Below are positions 53,789 through 62,570 of a DNA stretch of 64,000 nucleotides, piece by piece (position 1 is the stretch's first letter; each line of letters begins with the position of its first letter). Source of the DNA: Vampirovibrio chlorellavorus (GTDB taxonomy: Bacteria; Cyanobacteriota; Vampirovibrionia; Vampirovibrionales; Vampirovibrionaceae); NCBI GenBank assembly GCA_903866275.1, contig CAIPMU010000013.1, positions 124,001 to 188,000 of the forward strand, given 5' to 3'. Under the pieces are notes generated by a model. It saw only the letters and a list, made by a program, of their open reading frames with translations, had not been told where the DNA came from and did not search any database. A program made the position numbers and the translations under genes.

Positions 53789-55000
53789 ATGAAAAAACAA
53801 GCCTGGCTTCTTGCCCTGTTGATTATCGCCACGTTAGGCACGGCCACCGCCCTGGCCCCCAAGTCAACGGTCAAACCACCCACCCCCCCCCCCCAAACAA
53901 CGCAGGTCCACTGGGATCTCCCCCAACTGCTGCAAGAGAGCTGGGGATATTACAAGGGTCGCTTTCTGGTGGACGGGGCGCATGTGGTCTCCAGCAACTA
54001 CGGCGGCACCATCAGCGAGGGGCAATCGTACGCCCTGATGAAAGCGGTGTGGATGAACGACCCGCAAACCTTTCGCAAGGTCTGGGGTTGGACCAAAACC
54101 CACATGAAACGCCCGCACGATCACCTGTTGGGCTGGCGCTGGGGCGATGGCCAGTTTGGGGTCCCGCTGGGCCTCATGGAAACCGACAACGCCACCGACG
54201 CAGATCAGGACATCGCCTACGCCCTGCTGCTGGCCGGAAAACAATGGAACGAGCCAGCCTACCTTACGGACGGGCAAGCCATGATTCAGGACATCTGGCG
54301 GCTGAACGTACAAGCCGTGGAGGGGCGCTACTATCTGGTGCCCGGTACCTGGTCCGGCTTTCGGGAAGAGTACCTGAGTCTGGATCCCTCTTATATGGCG
54401 CCTTACGTGTATCGTCACTTTGCCCTGTACGATAAAACGCATGCCGCTGGCTGGACGCAACTGGCGGATGACACCTACGATACGCTGGAGGCCTGCACCG
54501 CCCTGACGACGCCACAACTCCCGCCCAACTGGTGCGCGGTGTCTTGGCATTCGAATCAAGGGCATGCAAATCAAACCGACAAACCCGGCCCGCACATCAT
54601 CTTCTCCGATCGTCAGGGCGAGGGCGCGCGGGACTTTAGCTACGATGCCTTCCGGGTTTACTGGCGCATGCTGATGGACAGCAAGCTTAGTCCTTCTCCC
54701 GGCAGAGAGCGGGCCTTGGCGTATCTGAAGAATCATCCCTTTTTACTAACCTACTGGCAACAACACCATCGCATGCCCGAAGGCTTTAGCAGCACCGGGC
54801 AACCGCTAAGCCAGGAAACGTCCGGGTTTGGGCTGGGGCCGGTACTGGTGCTGAACCATGTCAAGCATCCCGAGCTGGACGGGGCGCTGTATCAGCAAAC
54901 CCTCGGCAAGCATTACAATCCAGACGGGTACTGGTTCAACGATTACAACGACTTCATGCACAGCGTGATCTGGCTGCACCTTTACGCCATGAGCTTATAA
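53789..55000 (+). CDS. Secreted glycoside hydrolase family 8 (endoglucanase/BcsZ-like)
   Basis: This 403-residue secreted hydrolase probably cuts beta-1,4-glucan (cellulose) or related polymer. The signal peptide is MKKQAWLLALLIIATLGTATALA. GH8 markers are SEGQSYALMKAVWMND with proton donor Glu77, ATDADQDIAYAL with conserved Asp at 137/139, and YDAFRVYWRM near the C-terminus. A 12-C homopolymer (53883-53894) encodes the Pro-rich linker right after the signal; one base gained or lost would abolish the protein. I chose ATG 53789 for its signal peptide; ATG 53711 with distant AGGAG is the alternative. The sugar transferase gene is divergent to it. Confidence 0.92.
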   Translation: MKKQAWLLALLIIATLGTATALAPKSTVKPPTPPPQTTQVHWDLPQLLQESWGYYKGRFLVDGAHVVSSNYGGTISEGQSYALMKAVWMNDPQTFRKVWGWTKTHMKRPHDHLLGWRWGDGQFGVPLGLMETDNATDADQDIAYALLLAGKQWNEPAYLTDGQAMIQDIWRLNVQAVEGRYYLVPGTWSGFREEYLSLDPSYMAPYVYRHFALYDKTHAAGWTQLADDTYDTLEACTALTTPQLPPNWCAVSWHSNQGHANQTDKPGPHIIFSDRQGEGARDFSYDAFRVYWRMLMDSKLSPSPGRERALAYLKNHPFLLTYWQQHHRMPEGFSSTGQPLSQETSGFGLGPVLVLNHVKHPELDGALYQQTLGKHYNPDGYWFNDYNDFMHSVIWLHLYAMSL

Positions 55001-55091
55001 AAGGTAGCCTGCCCGCTCCGCTCAATCTCTCCCGATGGAAAGCCGATTGTATTACAATCGCTGCAGCACAGTTTGAGGTGAGGTTGCCCGC

Positions 55092-56660
55092 ATGTTCTTT
55101 TCCGTTGTTTCCCGATTAAGCCGCCGGGGGCTGGGTGCCCTGTTGCCCGTGGCTCTGGCGTTTTCGTTATCCGGTAGCCTGCCTGCGATGGCCAAATCGG
55201 TGCGCCCGCCGGTGCATATCACCTTGTTGCAACTGAACGACGTCTATCAATTTGGCACCGTGGATAAGGGCACCCGGGGCGGGCTGGCACGAGTGGCCAC
55301 CTTACGCCAGCGCGTGCAGGCCGAAAACCCGCACACCTTTCTGGTGTTGGGCGGCGATACCCTCTCGCCGTCGCTGGCCTCCAAACTGTTTCAGGGCAAG
55401 CAGATGATCGATCTCTGGAATCAGATTGGCCTGAACGTGGCCACCTTGGGCAATCATGAATTTGACTTTGGCAATGACGTCCTGCTGAAGCGCCTGAAAG
55501 AATCCCGCTTTGACTGGGTGGTGGCCAACGTGCGCGATAAAACCACGAGGCACGCTTTTGCGGATCTGCCGCCTTATAAGATCTATACCGTAGACGGGGT
55601 ACGCATCGGCTTTTTGGGTCTGCTGACGCCGGATACCGTCAACAGTTCGCATCCGGGCGCCAACGTGGTCTTTGATGACCCGGTGAAAACGGCCATAAAA
55701 ACGATCGCCCAGATGAAAAAGATGGGTGTGGACGTGATCATTGCGGTCACCCACCTGCCCATGCCAGAAGATCAGCAGGTGGCACGCGCCACGCACCACG
55801 CCATTGCCCTGATCATGGGCGGTCATGAGCACAGCCTGATGCAATCGGTGGCGAGCGGCACGCCCATTCTCAAAGTAGGCTCGGATGCCCGGAATCTGGG
55901 CCGCATGGACCTCAGCATTGATCCCCGGACCCATCAGGTGCAAAGCATTGATTGGGCGTTAATTCCCGTGGATGCCAGCGTGCCGGAAGACCCGGCCGCC
56001 GCCGCGCTGGTTAAAAGCTACGAGACCAAAATTGATCAGGCCTTGGGCGCGGTGATTGGCGAGACCACCGTGACGCTCGACGCCCAGCAGCGCCCCAATC
56101 GCAGTCAGGAAACCAACTGGGGCGACTTTGTGGCAGACGGCTACCGCGAGGCCCTGCAGGCGGACGCGGCTCTGCTCAATGGCGGTTCAATTCGCTCCAA
56201 CACCACTTATGGGCCGGGGCCGTTGTCTCGGAAAGACGTGCTGAGCATGCTGCCCTTTGGGAATCCCGTGGTAAAAGTGGCTGTGAGCGGGCAAACCTTA
56301 AAAGCAGCACTGGAACATGGCGTGAGCACCCTGGATCAGCCGGAGGCCGGTCATTTCCCGCAAGTGTCCGGCTTGCGATTTGTCTATGATGGCACTCGCC
56401 CTCCCGGGAATCGGGTGATTCAGCTCACCGTAAACGGGCAACCAGTGGTGCCCGGTCAAACTTACACGCTGGCGCTGACCACGTACCTGCTGGAGGGCGG
56501 AGATGGTTACGCCATGATGAAAAATGCCCGCTTGCTCAGTGAACTGCAAGAAGCCCCATCAGATAGCGAAGTCATCATGGACGCCATTAGCCGCCTGAAA
56601 ACCATCGCCCCTCAGGTGGATGGCCGCATCCTGCGTCAGGATAGTGCAGTCCAGCGATAA
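55092..56660 (+). CDS. Secreted 5'-nucleotidase / UshA-like metallophosphoesterase
   Basis: This 522-residue exported enzyme removes phosphate from nucleotides or related esters. A signal sequence covers about 1-34 (ends PAMA). The N-terminal metallophosphatase domain shows LLQLNDVYQF, VLGGDTLSPS, TLGNHEFDFG, ITHLP-type AVTHLP and MGGHEHS metal-binding motifs. The C-terminal 5'-nucleotidase domain (about 320-505) includes ETNWGDFVADGYREALQADAALLNGGSIR and YLLEGGDGY, which stacks the base. All key residues seem present. It follows the GH8 gene in the same direction after 91 bases; both are secreted scavenging enzymes. Confidence 0.94.
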   Translation: MFFSVVSRLSRRGLGALLPVALAFSLSGSLPAMAKSVRPPVHITLLQLNDVYQFGTVDKGTRGGLARVATLRQRVQAENPHTFLVLGGDTLSPSLASKLFQGKQMIDLWNQIGLNVATLGNHEFDFGNDVLLKRLKESRFDWVVANVRDKTTRHAFADLPPYKIYTVDGVRIGFLGLLTPDTVNSSHPGANVVFDDPVKTAIKTIAQMKKMGVDVIIAVTHLPMPEDQQVARATHHAIALIMGGHEHSLMQSVASGTPILKVGSDARNLGRMDLSIDPRTHQVQSIDWALIPVDASVPEDPAAAALVKSYETKIDQALGAVIGETTVTLDAQQRPNRSQETNWGDFVADGYREALQADAALLNGGSIRSNTTYGPGPLSRKDVLSMLPFGNPVVKVAVSGQTLKAALEHGVSTLDQPEAGHFPQVSGLRFVYDGTRPPGNRVIQLTVNGQPVVPGQTYTLALTTYLLEGGDGYAMMKNARLLSELQEAPSDSEVIMDAISRLKTIAPQVDGRILRQDSAVQR

Positions 56661-56680
56661 ATAGCGTTCACCTGTCAGGC

Positions 56681-57376
56681 TCAATGAGTGGACTGGATGC
56701 GGGTGTAGATCTCTTCCGGGCTGGCCGGTGGGCCTTCACCGGGACGAACGGGCAGAATCAGTGCTTCCAGTCTGGTTTTGGGCGGTAGCGGAAAACGTCG
56801 CCCCGCCACCGAAGCCTGACAAAGAGGATTGAAGCTCAGGGCTTCAATTTGCCCACTACGATTAAACTTGATAGGTGTTCCCAGCGCACATTGCAAGCCC
56901 CCGGTTCGGCCTAAATAATCGCGGGCCGAGAGGTACCAGGCGTACCAGTCCACCTTACCGCTCTCCGATTCCATGGCCTCTTGCAGGGTTTGAACCTTAC
57001 CCGTCAGCATGCGCGGCCCATTCTCCGAAACTGGAACCATGCCCGCTGCGTCGTGGGTATGGTGCGCATCACCCTTGAGTACCATAGAACCCGATGGCCC
57101 CATGCCGGGCACGCGCTCTGTGCTGGCATCCGTGGCCTCATGGAAACCCTGTTCCGGGGCCTCAGCCTGCCCGCTGGTATCCACCAACGGTTTCAGCTCG
57201 TAGTCTTGCTCGCTGAATGTCGTTGCAGGCAAGGCCACGGGCAGATCTGCAAGCCCTGACTCGGCAGACTGAGCCCAAGTGCGGACGCCAACGCCGCTAA
57301 AAACAGCCCCCATGACCAACGCCATGGCCAGCATCTGCCAATGCCACCGATTACGCCACCTGCACAACGAAATCAT
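56681..57376 (-). CDS. Exported hypothetical protein with TonB-C-like end
   Basis: This 231-residue protein has a basic, hydrophobic N-terminus (about 14-36), a signal peptide ending WAQ or an anchor. A disordered middle (about 37-135) is rich in Glu, Ala, Gly and Thr. The C-terminal 90 residues (VDWYAWYLSARDYLGRTGGLQCALGTPIKFNRSGQIEAL...PLPPKTRLEALILPVRPG) resemble the small TonB C-terminal fold, including the polar-core I-x-x-x-G-x-I/L pattern; this is a motif impression. Two cysteines could pair. Convergent with the nucleotidase gene. Confidence 0.65.
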   Translation of the reverse strand: MISLCRWRNRWHWQMLAMALVMGAVFSGVGVRTWAQSAESGLADLPVALPATTFSEQDYELKPLVDTSGQAEAPEQGFHEATDASTERVPGMGPSGSMVLKGDAHHTHDAAGMVPVSENGPRMLTGKVQTLQEAMESESGKVDWYAWYLSARDYLGRTGGLQCALGTPIKFNRSGQIEALSFNPLCQASVAGRRFPLPPKTRLEALILPVRPGEGPPASPEEIYTRIQSTH

Positions 57377-57489
57377 GCGTTCCCTATCCCCGTTGGCTCA
57401 CTTGCCTATCATAGCAAGGCCCAGAGGGCATTTTCTCCCCCAGATACAGGAGTCTGAGCCTAATCCACACGTCTAGGCCATGCAGATGA

Positions 57490-57608
57490 TGAAACAGGTA
57501 TATTTTAAGTATATATTAAAAGTATCCAATAGGCTGTCTTCCTCAACGACTCAACCAATGCTCATTCATTACGCCTCTTATCCCTTGCGGGATAAGAGGC
57601 TTTTGTTT
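57490..57608 (+). ncRNA. Candidate small RNA ending at the orphan terminator
   Basis: Upstream of the terminator lie AT-rich promoter-like sequences (TATATT near 57499, TATATATTAAAAG near 57510-57522). A transcript starting there would be about 80-100 bases and end at 57608. No start codon with ribosome-binding site is present, so a non-coding RNA is more likely than a peptide. The 5' end is a guess. Confidence 0.3.
57573..57608 (+). terminator. Orphan plus-strand terminator
   Basis: A perfect 12-bp stem, GCCTCTTATCCC/GGGATAAGAGGC (57573-57584, 57589-57600), with loop TTGC, followed by TTTTGTTT. The T tail is on the plus strand, but both neighbouring genes are on the minus strand. It implies an unannotated plus-strand transcript. 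Confidence 0.85.
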
Positions 57609-57695
57609 CACATGACAGGCAAAATCATTGATAGACTGCAAAACCAGACTGATTCAAGCGAAAAGCCAAAACCAGAGTCAGCGATTCGCCCAGAC

Positions 57696-58460
57696 CTAGA
57701 ATTTAAAACGCACCGTCACATCACTGGTCACGGTCGATTCTCCGCTTTCCACGGGTGTGGACGAAACGTCCTCAGCCTTGGCCATAGCACGCATGGCGAA
57801 CATGGGACGAGGGTATCCGCCAAACTGGGGCGTGCCTTCCATATTGAAGACGCCGGTGAGCGCAACGCCAGCCGCACCCGCCATGGCCTGAGCATTCGCG
57901 CGGGCATCCTTCACGGCCAGCTCCAGTGCCTTGGTGCGGGAGGCCGTCATATCATTCACGAAAAAGTTCAGGCCGCCCACGTTGGTAGCACCAGCGTTCA
58001 AGGCGCTATCCATAATCCGGCTGCCCTCATCGCCCAGTTTATCCGGAGCAGAGCCCGTGACCGTGACTTGCAGGCTGTTGGTCACCTGATAGCCGATAAT
58101 TTTGGCCAGCCGGTTCCGGGGCGCTTCTCCCTGAATGGGGTAAACATTTACCCCCTGGGTTTCCAGCTTAAGATTGGGCAGATTCAGACTTTTCAGGGCC
58201 GCGATAATGCCCTGCATTCTGTGATTATTATCCGAACGAGCCGCAGGCAACGTCTCGGCCTTGGATTCCACGGTGACATTCACCGACAACGAATCAGGGC
58301 GCACTTTCACTTCGCCATGCCCCTGGGTGGTAATCGTGCCAGCCGGGGGAAACATCTGCTGAGCCTGGGCGGGGAGGGTCATGGCAGTCAAGCTGGCAGC
58401 CACCCCCAAAACCATCAGGCCGGAAAACAGGTTAAAACCGGAACGAGATACAAGGCGCAT
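57696..58460 (-). CDS. SIMPL-domain (DUF541) periplasmic protein
   Basis: This 254-residue exported protein has a signal peptide (MRLVSRSGFNLFSGLMVLGVAASLTAMTLPAQA). The SIMPL domain begins TITTQGHGEVKVRPDSLSVNVTVESKAET, the family signature, and includes the YQVTNSLQVTVTG and AVKDARANAQAMAGAAGVALTGVFNM segments. Members form oligomeric rings and are linked to oxidative-stress protection in E. coli (YggE) and to kinase signalling in animals; the molecular role in bacteria is poorly defined. ATG 58460 has GGAG eight bases upstream and sits directly before the signal peptide; the longer frame is rejected. Confidence 0.92.
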   Translation of the reverse strand: MRLVSRSGFNLFSGLMVLGVAASLTAMTLPAQAQQMFPPAGTITTQGHGEVKVRPDSLSVNVTVESKAETLPAARSDNNHRMQGIIAALKSLNLPNLKLETQGVNVYPIQGEAPRNRLAKIIGYQVTNSLQVTVTGSAPDKLGDEGSRIMDSALNAGATNVGGLNFFVNDMTASRTKALELAVKDARANAQAMAGAAGVALTGVFNMEGTPQFGGYPRPMFAMRAMAKAEDVSSTPVESGESTVTSDVTVRFKF

Positions 58461-58625
58461 CGATAAGTCTCCAAACAAATAAAACCATCCTGTCGCAAGG
58501 TCAGCGTCTCTATGCAACATGCCCCTATTTGACACTGTTTTGTCTACGGCTTCAATAGCTCTCGGCAATTCTGTGAAAAACGGAGCACCTTGATCCTACG
58601 CACAGAACCAGAATCCCCCATTAAA

Positions 58626-58665
58626 ATGCCCGGAAGGCAGTATGGTTCTGTCGCCTTCCGGGCAT
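58626..58665. terminator. Bidirectional terminator after the Pro/Thr-repeat protein
   Basis: A perfect 13-bp stem, ATGCCCGGAAGGC/GCCTTCCGGGCAT (58626-58638, 58653-58665), with a 14-base loop. On the minus strand it is followed by TTTTAA, 38 bases after the stop of the repeat-protein gene. Confidence 0.8.
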
Positions 58666-58702
58666 GTTTATTCAGTTTGATTTTCAGAATGATTGAGCTG
58701 CC

Positions 58703-60721
58703 CTATTTTTTCCAGGCTGACAGCAATGCCAGTAGCTGCTGCATTAAGTTGTTGATCAGCGAGAGAAAATCATTGGGCGCCGGACCCGGACTCGGTGACG
58801 GGGTTGGCGCGGGTGTCGGCCCCGGAGCTGGCGCAGTCGAGCTCACACCAATGGACGCGTGTTGATTAGCCCCGACGGGGGGCGGTGCGGACCGATTGCT
58901 GTTGAACAGACCGCTCCGGGCGTAATCGGAAGCGTTTTGCTTGATATGTTTCTGATCGTTATCCTCGTGATCAAAGGTTTCGCCCAGCAGGCCTGACGGC
59001 ATTTTACCATCACTGAACACACCACCGGCTTTGGACCAGACATCCATGTTCAGATAGGGTGTCCCCTGGTATTTCCGGTTGAGATCGGCCGTGATCTTGT
59101 ACTCACCTGTCGTAATGGTGACTTTGTCGCCATTACGGCTGATGGAATTATTATTGCCCAGCGACATGGTTTGACCGTCTGCCAGCGTGACTTCAGGGGA
59201 TTTGTTGGCCGGATCGGTATAACCCACACTCACCGTGCCGTTGGCGTTCAGGTTGATGGTTCGATTCCCGACCACTAAACCGGCCTGACTAATCAGACTT
59301 GTTTTACCCGGACCGGCAATCATTTGAGCGTTCAGATTCACGCCTTTGTCACTAAGCACGTTGAAGATACCCGTCTTCTGAAAGTCATGCTTCCCGCCAT
59401 CGGCATCCACGCCCTGAGAGTCACACCCACTCGTGGATTGCTCATCTGCCGCAACTGGCGAAGGTGCTGGCGCTGGGCAGGGCGTCGGCGCCGAATTAGG
59501 CACCGGCGCTGGCGTGGGTGCAGGGGTAGGCGTCGGATAAGGTGCCGGTGTAGGCGCAGGCGTAGGCGTTATATCATTTGCCGGCGCTGGCGTGGGGACG
59601 GGCGTAGGCGTCGGATACGGCGTCGGTGTGGGCGCAGGGGTAGGCGTTATATCATTTGCCGGCGCTGGCGTGGGGGCTGGCGTAGGCGTCGGATACGGCG
59701 CTGGCGCTGGCGTGGGGGCTGGCGTCGGGGTGGGCGTAGGTGTCGGATACGGAGCCGGGGCCGGTGCATACAGGGTCAGGGTATGCTGTGCATCCTGAGC
59801 GTAATGGGAGTCGTAGTATGTTTTTACGCCGTTGGCGGCTGTTTTCAATGGCGTGCCCGAGCCAACGCCTTCTGGAGAGGCAAAGGTATTGGTGCCATCC
59901 GGGATACGGAAGCCATAGCTGAGCGTGGTTTTGCTACGCAACTTGGCCACTTCGTCCGGGTTGGCCCCCTGAGCCACCAGATTATCAATAACGGCCTGGG
60001 TCGGTTTTTCAAAATAGTCCACCATCAGGCGCTTTTCCGGCTGACCATTCTGACCCGCACCCGGAACATCGGCATAGTAGAACCGGGCGGTGGGATCGCT
60101 AGGGTTGCCCACCGTGTAGGAATCGGGTGGCAAAAGTTTGCGGGTTTGCCCGTTGGCGTCCACAATGGTCAGCTGCCCGCCGGATAGGGTGGCCTGGGTT
60201 TTCAACCCTTGCGGGTCTTGCACCACAAAGCCATATTCCGTGAATGCTTTATGCCCTTCGGGGTTGATGCTTTCCACATGGCCATTCACGGTCAGTTTCT
60301 GACCGTTGTCGTTGCCGGTAGCCAACATGGTATAGAAGCCGGGCTGGACATCAACCGGAATATCCTGATAATTGTTGCCCTTGCCGCCCACACCGGGATC
60401 CCCGGCCACGTACATGTCATCGGCGCCAAGCACACAACTGGGATTCTGTCCGCTGGGGGCACTGATCACGGCCTGGGTACCCACCGCCTGATTGTTTTCG
60501 GCTAGCAAGCCCGAAACCAGAAATTTCTGCATGGCGAAAAACTTGTTGGCATCAGCCAGCTGCTGAGTGCCCTCAGCCATCAGCTCACCGACCACCCCGG
60601 TGTCATTGGTGCCTGACAGTTCCCGGGTCACATCGATTTGTGAGGGCGCCGGAGCCGGTGTTCCACCGGGAAGGCCCGTATTATAGTTGTTATAAGGGTT
60701 TGGGGTATTGTTAATGTTCAC
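58703..60721 (-). CDS. Large Pro/Thr-repeat protein with vWD-like C-terminal domain
   Basis: This protein of about 672 residues has three parts. An N-terminal region (about 1-320) of beta-type sequence has no family I know. A linker of about 100 residues is built of PTPAPTPAP repeats, including a 26-residue unit ([13 protein letters not shown]...) present twice. A C-terminal beta-rich domain (about 450-600: [55 protein letters not shown]) resembles von Willebrand D-like modules with the GLLG signature. There is no signal peptide, so export would need another route. GTG 60721 has AGAGGAG six bases upstream; ATG 60781 is the alternative. Confidence 0.8.
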   Translation of the reverse strand: MNINNTPNPYNNYNTGLPGGTPAPAPSQIDVTRELSGTNDTGVVGELMAEGTQQLADANKFFAMQKFLVSGLLAENNQAVGTQAVISAPSGQNPSCVLGADDMYVAGDPGVGGKGNNYQDIPVDVQPGFYTMLATGNDNGQKLTVNGHVESINPEGHKAFTEYGFVVQDPQGLKTQATLSGGQLTIVDANGQTRKLLPPDSYTVGNPSDPTARFYYADVPGAGQNGQPEKRLMVDYFEKPTQAVIDNLVAQGANPDEVAKLRSKTTLSYGFRIPDGTNTFASPEGVGSGTPLKTAANGVKTYYDSHYAQDAQHTLTLYAPAPAPYPTPTPTPTPAPTPAPAPYPTPTPAPTPAPANDITPTPAPTPTPYPTPTPVPTPAPANDITPTPAPTPAPYPTPTPAPTPAPVPNSAPTPCPAPAPSPVAADEQSTSGCDSQGVDADGGKHDFQKTGIFNVLSDKGVNLNAQMIAGPGKTSLISQAGLVVGNRTINLNANGTVSVGYTDPANKSPEVTLADGQTMSLGNNNSISRNGDKVTITTGEYKITADLNRKYQGTPYLNMDVWSKAGGVFSDGKMPSGLLGETFDHEDNDQKHIKQNASDYARSGLFNSNRSAPPPVGANQHASIGVSSTAPAPGPTPAPTPSPSPGPAPNDFLSLINNLMQQLLALLSAWKK
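59505..59765. repeat. Minisatellite encoding the Pro/Thr linker
   Basis: Tandem short repeats (GGCGTAGGCGTCGG-like) include a 78-bp unit seen at 59563 and again at 59641. They keep the reading frame, so copy number can vary without frameshift. The repeat is coding, not a CRISPR array. Confidence 0.85.
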
Positions 60722-60998
60722 AAGCGACTCCTCTTGGCTAGTCTGTTCAATCGCGACAATAAAATCTGACAGGTGGCTCATTCGAAATAGACCGTTCCTT
60801 TTGGGTATTTCGAAGTTTTTCTGAAAAACTTGAATAAAATTAAGTTTTTTTTACATCGACTGAGGTTTTCGCCATCAACAGAGCAGTTCAGCAGGCTTCC
60901 CTGCGACAGATACGCGAGACGGCTTAGTGGACCCGGTCTGGCAGGCCTCCCCTTTCAGAGCTCCCTCATGTGGCAGCGCTTTTGCTATGCTAAAAGGC

Positions 60999-61694
60999 AT
61001 GAGTATTCCCGAACGCATTTCAGACCGGCTGGCCGAGATTCAAGGCCAGATCAAGCAACTGGCGGACGATCGCCCTGTGACGCTGGTGGCCGTCTCCAAA
61101 TACGCCAGCATCGAGCAGATGCGAGAAGCCTATGCGGCAGGCATTCGCCACTTTGGTGAAAACAAGGTACAGGACGCACTCGCCAAAATCGCGGCCTTCC
61201 CCCCTGCCGATTACCCCAATTTACAGTGGCACCTGATTGGCAACTTGCAAAGCAACAAAGTCAAAAAAACGATTGATCAATTTGCACTGATTCACGCCAT
61301 TGACTCAATTCGACTGGCAGAGGCGTTATCGGTTCAGGCGATGGCCGCAGGCCAGCGACAGGCAATTCTGTTGCAGGTTAACCTGAGCGAAGATCCATCA
61401 AGACATGGCTTTTTACCGGAGGATGTCCCGGCGGCGGTGGCGGAAATTCTGGGGTTGCCCGGTGTGCAGGTGCGGGGCTTAATGGGCATGGCACCGCCTG
61501 AAGCGTCGCTTTCAAACGATCAAGTGATATTGCGGCGGGTTTTTGGCGGCTTGCGCGACCTGAAAGCCCAAGTGGCCGAAGAGCTTGGGATCGATCTGCC
61601 GGAATTGTCGATGGGAATGAGCCATGACTATACACATGCGCTGCAATGCGGTGCTACAATAATTAGGCTAGGGAATTCTCTTTTTAAAACCTAG
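60999..61694 (+). CDS. YggS/YlmE-family PLP homeostasis protein
   Basis: This 231-residue fold-type III PLP-binding protein keeps pyridoxal phosphate and amino-acid pools balanced. The PLP lysine is Lys34 in LVAVSKYAS. Other signatures are GIRHFGENKVQDA, LQWHLIGNLQSNKVKKT, GLMGMAPPE and LSMGMSHDYTHAL, with the phosphate site IRLGNSLF. ATG 60999 gives the usual family length; ATG 60987 is a close alternative. It directly precedes sepF, the common arrangement in cyanobacteria and Gram-positive bacteria. Confidence 0.94.
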   Translation: MSIPERISDRLAEIQGQIKQLADDRPVTLVAVSKYASIEQMREAYAAGIRHFGENKVQDALAKIAAFPPADYPNLQWHLIGNLQSNKVKKTIDQFALIHAIDSIRLAEALSVQAMAAGQRQAILLQVNLSEDPSRHGFLPEDVPAAVAEILGLPGVQVRGLMGMAPPEASLSNDQVILRRVFGGLRDLKAQVAEELGIDLPELSMGMSHDYTHALQCGATIIRLGNSLFKT

Positions 61695-61817
61695 CAGTTG
61701 CCGTACAATAGTTACAAACACACACAATCCACAGTGAAGTTTCAACTTCAGCGTAAAATACTACAAAATAAACACCACAGGATATTAGGATAGAGATCAG
61801 GGAGGTTCCTTGCCGGA

Positions 61818-62291
61818 ATGAATAATGGATTATTGACCAAACTCAAGAACTGGGTTTCTGGAGATCCCTTCGAGGATGACGCTTACGGAATGGAAGAAGA
61901 ATACGACTTCCGTAACACGGCTCGCATGGAACAAGACGCCGAGCTCATTGACGAACCCAAGAAAAACCGCAAGCCCCTGCGCGTGGTGGAACATCCCACC
62001 AGCCAGAAAACGCAAGTGGTGGTGATAGAGCCCCGCGCCTTCGAAGAAGCACTGGAGATCATTGAGCACCTGCGCACCAAAAAATCGGTGATACTGAACT
62101 TACACCTGCTGGATACCGCTCAATCCCAGCGCGTGGTGGATTTCCTCTCTGGCGCAACGCATGCCATTGACGGCAATCAGCAACGCATTGGCGATGGCGT
62201 ATTCATCTTCACCCCCAACAACGTCAGCATTCGCTCCGAAGCTGAAAAAAGCATGGCGATTGAAGACGCCTACTGGAAGCAAAGCTACTAA
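61818..62291 (+). CDS. sepF: Cell-division protein SepF
   Basis: SepF anchors FtsZ to the membrane and organises the division ring where FtsA is absent or redundant. The 157-residue protein begins with an amphipathic membrane-binding helix (MNNGLLTKLKNWVSG), then an acidic linker (about 15-62). The globular domain (about 63-150) shows VVVIEPRAFEEALEIIEHLRTKKSVILNLHLLDTAQSQRVVDFLSGATHAIDG, the family core with the FtsZ-binding helix, and IFTPNNVSI. AGGGAGG lies somewhat far upstream of ATG 61818. A terminator follows at 62407. Confidence 0.96.
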   Translation: MNNGLLTKLKNWVSGDPFEDDAYGMEEEYDFRNTARMEQDAELIDEPKKNRKPLRVVEHPTSQKTQVVVIEPRAFEEALEIIEHLRTKKSVILNLHLLDTAQSQRVVDFLSGATHAIDGNQQRIGDGVFIFTPNNVSIRSEAEKSMAIEDAYWKQSY

Positions 62292-62406
62292 CGAGCCACT
62301 GACCCGATCAGTTCGTTAGGGCTCAACCGGGTAAAGCGACCATCAAACCGTTTCATAGCGTGGATGAGAGACGTTACTTTGGGTTCCAATATTTTAAAAA
62401 TCTCCG

Positions 62407-62441
62407 AAAACCCCGGCCTCTAACCATTGAGCCGGGGTTTT
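62407..62441 (+). terminator. Terminator after sepF
   Basis: A perfect 11-bp stem, AAAACCCCGGC/GCCGGGGTTTT (62407-62417, 62431-62441), with a 13-base loop, lies 115 bases after the sepF stop and separates it from the ABC-transporter operon. Confidence 0.85.
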
Positions 62442-62570
62442 CGCTTTGCTGGGGAAGCGATAAACACCAATCCACTCCCACGGCCGGGGTAATTTCCGCT
62501 AAAATAGGAAGTAGGGCCACAACGCGTTAGAGTGAGGCAGGCCACACCCAAGCTGCCAGAAATAAACTGG

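Noticed and set aside
57480-58466. Plus-strand open frame of 328 codons
   Set aside because: Antisense to the SIMPL-domain gene and runs through the plus-strand terminator at 57573-57608.
59505-59765. Possible CRISPR-like regular repeat
   Set aside because: Repeats are contiguous, coding, and without unique spacers; no cas gene is present.
59324-60187. Plus-strand Arg/Gly/Trp-rich frame
   Set aside because: Complement of the Pro/Thr repeat; composition arises from the repeat, with no ribosome-binding site.
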